A stretch of DNA of 64,000 bases, taken from contig NC_134542.1 in assembly GCF_050624435.1 (NCBI RefSeq), positions 108,049,677 to 108,113,676 on the forward strand. The letters run 5' to 3'. Below the pieces are notes generated by a model. The model saw nothing but the letters and a program-made list of their open reading frames with translations. It searched no databases and was not told where the DNA came from. Each line of letters opens with the position of its first letter. Within the stretch, counting starts at the first letter, position 1. This DNA comes from Tenrec ecaudatus. Taxonomy: Eukaryota; Chordata; Mammalia; Afrosoricida; Tenrecidae. Of this stretch, positions 59,965 to 64,000 are shown one piece after another. The translations under genes were made by a program, and so were the position numbers.

Positions 59965-60150
59965 ACAGTCACAGTGTCTAGCATGACACTAAAGGACCAG
60001 ATAGAACTGCCCCTACCAGTTTCTGAAACTGTAACTCTTTACGGGAGTAGAAAGCCCTGTCTTTTCTTCTTAGTATCTGGTGATTTCAAACTGCTGACCT
60101 TGCAGTACTAGCCCAAGCCAACTCTTAACCACTATGCCACCAGGCCAACT
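59965..60150 (-). mobile_element. AfroSINE
   Basis: CTGAAACTGTAACTCTTTAC, GGGAGTAGAAAGCCCTGTCT, GATTTCAAACTGCTGACCTT and ACTCTTAACCACTATGCCAC, ending with CCAGG at the reversed head. Confidence 0.9.
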
Positions 60151-60179
60151 TAAAATGTTTTCAGGGAGAGCATACTATC

Positions 60180-61196
60180 TATACATCTACAAGGAACACC
60201 AGGTAATATAATTATTATTCAAATGTATGCACCAACAAATAGTGCAAATATGACAAAGTAAAATTTTAATTTATTACTGCAGTTTGAAAATGATCAAATG
60301 TACAATCGAGATGTACTGTTAATTTCTATTCTTTTTCAATGTAAACTTTTTAAACAAGAAGAATAAGTAACTGGAAAATATGGTCTTATTAATAGAAATG
60401 ACATTAGATAGGATAAAATTTTGCCATATAAATGTCATATTCATAAAAATGGTTTTTCAACAATATAAATTATGATTATGAAGTTCAACTCTACTAGATG
60501 GAATACACAGAAATCAAATTGCCTACATCAGTAGAAAGAGATTATGGAGAAACTCAATACCATTAGTTAGAATAAGGTTCTAGATCAACTACGGATGAGT
60601 TTATTAATTGCTTATAAGCAAGTTTAACTTGAAACTTGAAGAAAATTAAAACAAATCCGTGAGAGTCATGATACAACCTTGCATATATCCCACCTGGACT
60701 TGGAAGCCATCTCAAGAAAAGGTTTGACATATTGAGCACTCTGTTGCCAGACCCGATGAGGAATCCCGCTGACATCAAGGACATGATGCATGAAGAAAGC
60801 AAAAAATATCACTCAAAATAAACAAACCAAAACCAAGATAGAAATGAAAGATGAAAATATGTATCAGAAGAGCTTCTGATACTTTTCTTTAATAATAAAG
60901 AGTAATTAAAAGTAACAAAAATTAAGTAAAAAGGCAGTGAAAGCTATGTAATCTATTAAAATTTAAACCACAGTACATGGATCTAGAACATCAAAAGGGA
61001 GAAATGCCTGACATTTTCCAAGAAAAATAATTGAAGCAAAAGATCAAGCCAGAAGTTACAATATTACACAATTATAGGTAAAATATTGAACAATAATCAA
61101 TATCAAAAGAAGATGGAAATGTACCGACTTAGAATCATTGTACCAAATAGAATTGGTCAATGTTCAGACATTTAAGAAGGCAGTGTGTGATCAATA
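60180..61196 (+). pseudogene. RTE LINE fragment (endonuclease to RT start)
   Basis: Sense RTE: ATTATTCAAATGTATGCACC (endonuclease, 60216), ATGGAATACACAGAAATCAA (60499), AACTTGAAGAAAATTAAAAC, GCAAAAAATATCACTC, AAGAAGATGGAAATG and CCAAATAGAATTGGTCAATG (61142). It is colinear with 52200-53240 but more diverged, with AT-rich insertions at 60250-60480. The frames are broken. Confidence 0.7.
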
Positions 61197-62220
61197 ATTG
61201 AAGGCATTCATTGAACTATTAAGTTGTATATGTGAATTATATATCAACAAAACTGTTTTAAAGAAGTTTGTTACAAAAGAATTGAAGGCATTCAAGAAGG
61301 AAGTCCAAATTGCACTAATGATATTGGTGTTAAATAAGGTATGTTCATTAAGGTTGTATGTCAAATTGCCTATGACTGTATTCTCAGTGGCTTGACTATT
61401 ATGATGTTATTTGGCTGTCATGTTATGCTATTTAATCATTTCTCATGATGAGATCTGTATACTCACTTTAGTATAAGATGCTATATAATCACTTTAGATG
61501 AAGATAACTATGTACACCCGATCAATTTAAAGTGGATTTCCTTAGGTGTGTAGCCTGCATACAATATTCAGGGTCAGTTAAATAGCATTGCTAGCAGGAT
61601 CCCAAGTCATAAGAGCACACATTCAATCCAGTCAAAGCATTGTCTAAGTAGTGTCTTAGTGATCAGTGAATGGCTGCAAACCTGTTCTCTCAGTAATACA
61701 CATGCTTCAATTGCTTTGGGATGATTTTTAAATAGTCTAATCAAAAGAAGGCCTCTTCAGAGGGGATCAACAGGCCATTTTGATTCAGGACAAATAAATC
61801 AGCATTGATGAAAATAGCATTGATGAGAAAAAGATAACGAAGTTGAGCCAAGCAAATGCTTTCTGCTCATTCTTCTAGGGTAGGAAGGGTTGTCCTGTGA
61901 ACATTTAATTGGGAACCTGATCTCATTCACCTTACAGTGAATGATCCTGTTTTCTCAGATTCCCTTTTTCTCTCCAAACTCAATGAACATGTAAAAGTAT
62001 CAAGATTTGTGTCCCACAAGTATGCAAACATTTCCATTTTCCTGTCATGGAAATCTGAGGGACAGAATTCTTCATGGAAGGGTTACAGAAAGAGAAACAT
62101 TGTCCTTAGAACTGTACAGATCTAGATGTGTTAAGAAATAATAGCTTCACATTTTTTATATCTGTGTTTAATGGAAGCATCTCTAACTTCTTTAGAAACA
62201 TATTTTAACTGCCAGAAGAA
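61197..62220. other. No recognised feature
   Basis: AT-rich DNA with frames up to 65 codons and no motif. Confidence 0.4.
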
Positions 62221-62224
62221 AAAA

Positions 62225-62530
62225 ACAAATCTGGTAGAATGTACTTGAGAATCAAGGAGACTTCATCTCACATACTTTCAGCATGCTGTCAGGAGGGATC
62301 AGCCTCCAGAGAGGGATATGGTACATGATGTAGGATCAGCAGAAAATAAACAAAAGTCCCTTAGTAAGATAAATTGTCAAGTGACTGCAGCTATCAACTC
62401 AAAGCTAGAGATTACTGTGAGTATGGCTGAGAGCAAGGAGATGGTTTATTCTGCTTTACATAGAGATATTACAAGCCAGAACCGACTACAGGACAGTTTA
62501 TTCCAACAGCATACAAAAACATGGCAGGAT
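62225..62530 (+). mobile_element. RTE 3' tail
   Basis: GAGACTTCATCTCACATACT, TTCAGCATGCTGTCAGGAGG, GATCAGCCTCCAGAGAGG and the terminus ACAAGCCAGAACCGACTACA. The middle part is diverged. Confidence 0.6.
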
Positions 62531-62634
62531 TTTCTTCTCTAAAGAACCCAGCTTAAGACACAAGGTTCCTGGTACAAATTGAGATGTTTTAACCAATGGG
62601 TGTAACACTAGAAGCACTCATTCTATTTCAGGAA

Positions 62635-62940
62635 ATTCAGAATACAACTACCTGAGAAGTCATCTGGAAGAGCTCCATTTGTGGTTATTACAAGAAAGGT
62701 GACATAAAAGAATGTGGAAATTATCAAATGATATTATTAATACCACACATAAGCAAAATTATGCTAACAATTTCAGCAGTACATTAACAAGAGCTATCAA
62801 ATAAGGACTATCATCATTTCTGTCAGATTGATCTTAACTGAAAGCAGAAAATACCAGAAAGACAATTACGTGTGTTTTATTGACTATACAAAGGTATTTG
62901 ATTGCAGTATATATCATGAGGTATTGTGGATAACATTGTT
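62635..62940 (+). pseudogene. RTE reverse-transcriptase fragment, sense arm
   Basis: AGGAAATTCAGAATACAACT, GTTATTACAAGAAAGGTGAC, GTGGAAATTATCAAATGATA, AATACCAGAAAGACAATTAC and GTGTTTTATTGACTATACAA. The last encodes FIDYT in the polymerase core. It meets an antisense copy of the same region at about 62942. Confidence 0.75.
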
Positions 62941-62941
62941 G

Positions 62942-63700
62942 AAGCTTTGGCATAGTCAATAAAACACAGGAAAATACCTTTTGGAGTTCTTTCAGCCAAG
63001 ATGCATATGACATCAGCAGTGATAGCTATCATTCCACATCCTTGTGGAATTTTTGGATATCTTGCTTGGATATCTGGACGTTTTTTGTTGATGTACTGCT
63101 GCGAACATTTTAAAATTAACTTTTTGTGTTGCACCACAAACCACAATGTCAGTTGTTGGAAACCACCAGCCTCCCTGAGGGAGAAGGATGAGACTCTGCT
63201 CCTCTAAAGGGTTACACCCCTAGAAACCCACAGGGGCAGCTCTAGTCTGGCCTATAGAGCCACTAGGTTTCGGAATGGCTGTGTGTGTGTGTATAATATT
63301 TTAGTTGTATGTAATATACATTGCACTGCTTGTTAATTTCTGTATTTGGTGGGACCACCTTTCTTTGGAATAGGTATGTATATGGAACTCTTCCAAATGA
63401 TTGACAAAGCACATCTTCCAAATCATACAGTAGTGAATATGTCTAATGTTGCATTCATTTGTCGAAATATCTCAATGGGTGTTTCATTAATTCCTGTTTT
63501 TTACCAGTATTTTCAGAACAACTTGAATTTCTTCCTTAGTTCTACAGGGTATCCACCAATTCTTTTTGGTACAATAATTCCATATTTCTCCCATCCTTTT
63601 TTATGCTGTCTTTCTGAATCATTCATTTTTTTGCCAATAAATCCTTCAATATTGTAACTAAAGATCTGGATTTTTTTCTTCAGGGTTTTTTTCCCCACTT
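62942..63700 (-). pseudogene. RTE reverse-transcriptase fragment, antisense arm, split by a SINE
   Basis: The minus strand reads the same RTE region as the sense arm: the reverse of GGCATAGTCAATAAAACACA encodes VFYWLC on + and FIDYA on -. It runs outward through AGCCAAGATGCATATGACAT and TGTTGATGTACTGCTGCGAA to about 63145. It resumes at about 63340 (GTGGGACCACCTTTCTTTGG, AATTCCTGTTTTTTACCAG) after the AfroSINE. Broken by stops; not functional. Confidence 0.75.
63150..63275 (+). mobile_element. AfroSINE fragment inside an RTE
   Basis: AAACCACCAGCCTCCCTGAG, GGAGAAGGATGAGACTCTGC, GGGTTACACCCCTAGAAACC and CACAGGGGCAGCTCTAGTCT, ending GGCCTATAGAGCCACTAGG. The tRNA-like head is missing. It interrupts the antisense RTE. 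Confidence 0.85.
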
Positions 63701-63771
63701 GAACAATATAGCATGATTTTCTTTTTAAATTTCTAACTATAATTTTTGAAGTTATTAAAATACTTTATTTT

Positions 63772-64000
63772 GTCTTTTCTAATAATCATTTTATTGGGAG
63801 CTCTTACAGATATTATAATAATCCATAATTCAGTTAGATGAAGCATAATTTTACAATCACTACTATCAGCTTCAAAACATTTTTATTTCTTTTTGAACTC
63901 TTTGATATCAGCTTCCCCTTTATTCTCGTCCTCCCCACCCTATCCCCTAGAAGCCCTTATTATATTATATATTTTTTGCCACATTTTACACCAAACAATG
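63772..64000 (-). mobile_element. L1-type 3' end, cut by the window edge
   Basis: TAATCATTTTATTGGGAGCT, CTTACAGATATTATAATAAT, TGAACTCTTTGATATCAGCT, TCCTCCCCACCCTATCCC. A diverged antisense copy that continues beyond the window. Confidence 0.78.

Overview
This window is mammalian nuclear DNA, AT-rich and packed with interspersed repeats. I found no intact protein-coding gene, no convincing exon and no intact RNA gene. The open reading frames in the window fall in transposon remnants, simple repeats or chance stretches. The repeats point to an afrotherian, most likely a tenrec such as Echinops telfairi. There are many tRNA-derived AfroSINE copies, abundant RTE/BovB-type LINE fragments, and at least four hAT elements matching the horizontally transferred SPIN (SPACE INVADERS) family, which among afrotherians is known from tenrec. 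The species call is an inference.

Layout. 1-12 kb: unique AT-rich DNA, RTE 3' tails (one split by an L1-type 3' end), two adjacent L1-type 3' ends, AfroSINEs and two SPIN copies. 12-19 kb: a 572-bp repeat bounded by 8-bp direct repeats, a long decayed L1, AfroSINEs and a solo LTR. 19-22.6 kb: repeat-poor DNA. 22.6-24.9 kb: an ERV-L-like pol remnant on the minus strand. 25-31 kb: L1-type 3' ends, two RTE tails in a row, a second inverted copy of the 572-bp repeat and a solo LTR with a 4-bp duplication. 31-39.6 kb: a SPIN copy, a 14-unit minisatellite grown inside an RTE tail, and a tiny U2 snRNA pseudogene flanked by a 14-bp duplication. 40-46 kb: a solo LTR inside an RTE tail, then an old L1 interrupted by a complete 1.86-kb L1-type 3' element with a perfect 17-bp duplication, facing a second copy in inverted orientation. 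46-51.5 kb: HAL1/L1 remnants, a SPIN element split by a solo LTR, and an antisense RTE. 52-55.9 kb: the longest RTE copy. 58.2-58.8 kb: a dead mariner transposase gene. 60-64 kb: RTE fragments in both orientations, AfroSINEs and a window-truncated L1-type end.

No genes work together here. The content is a layered record of insertions. Nesting gives relative ages: RTE copies are older than the LTRs and the L1-type element inserted in them; one SPIN copy is older than an LTR inside it; and the old L1 is older than the 1.86-kb L1-type element. Family names come from recognition of characteristic sequence and motifs, not from a database search.
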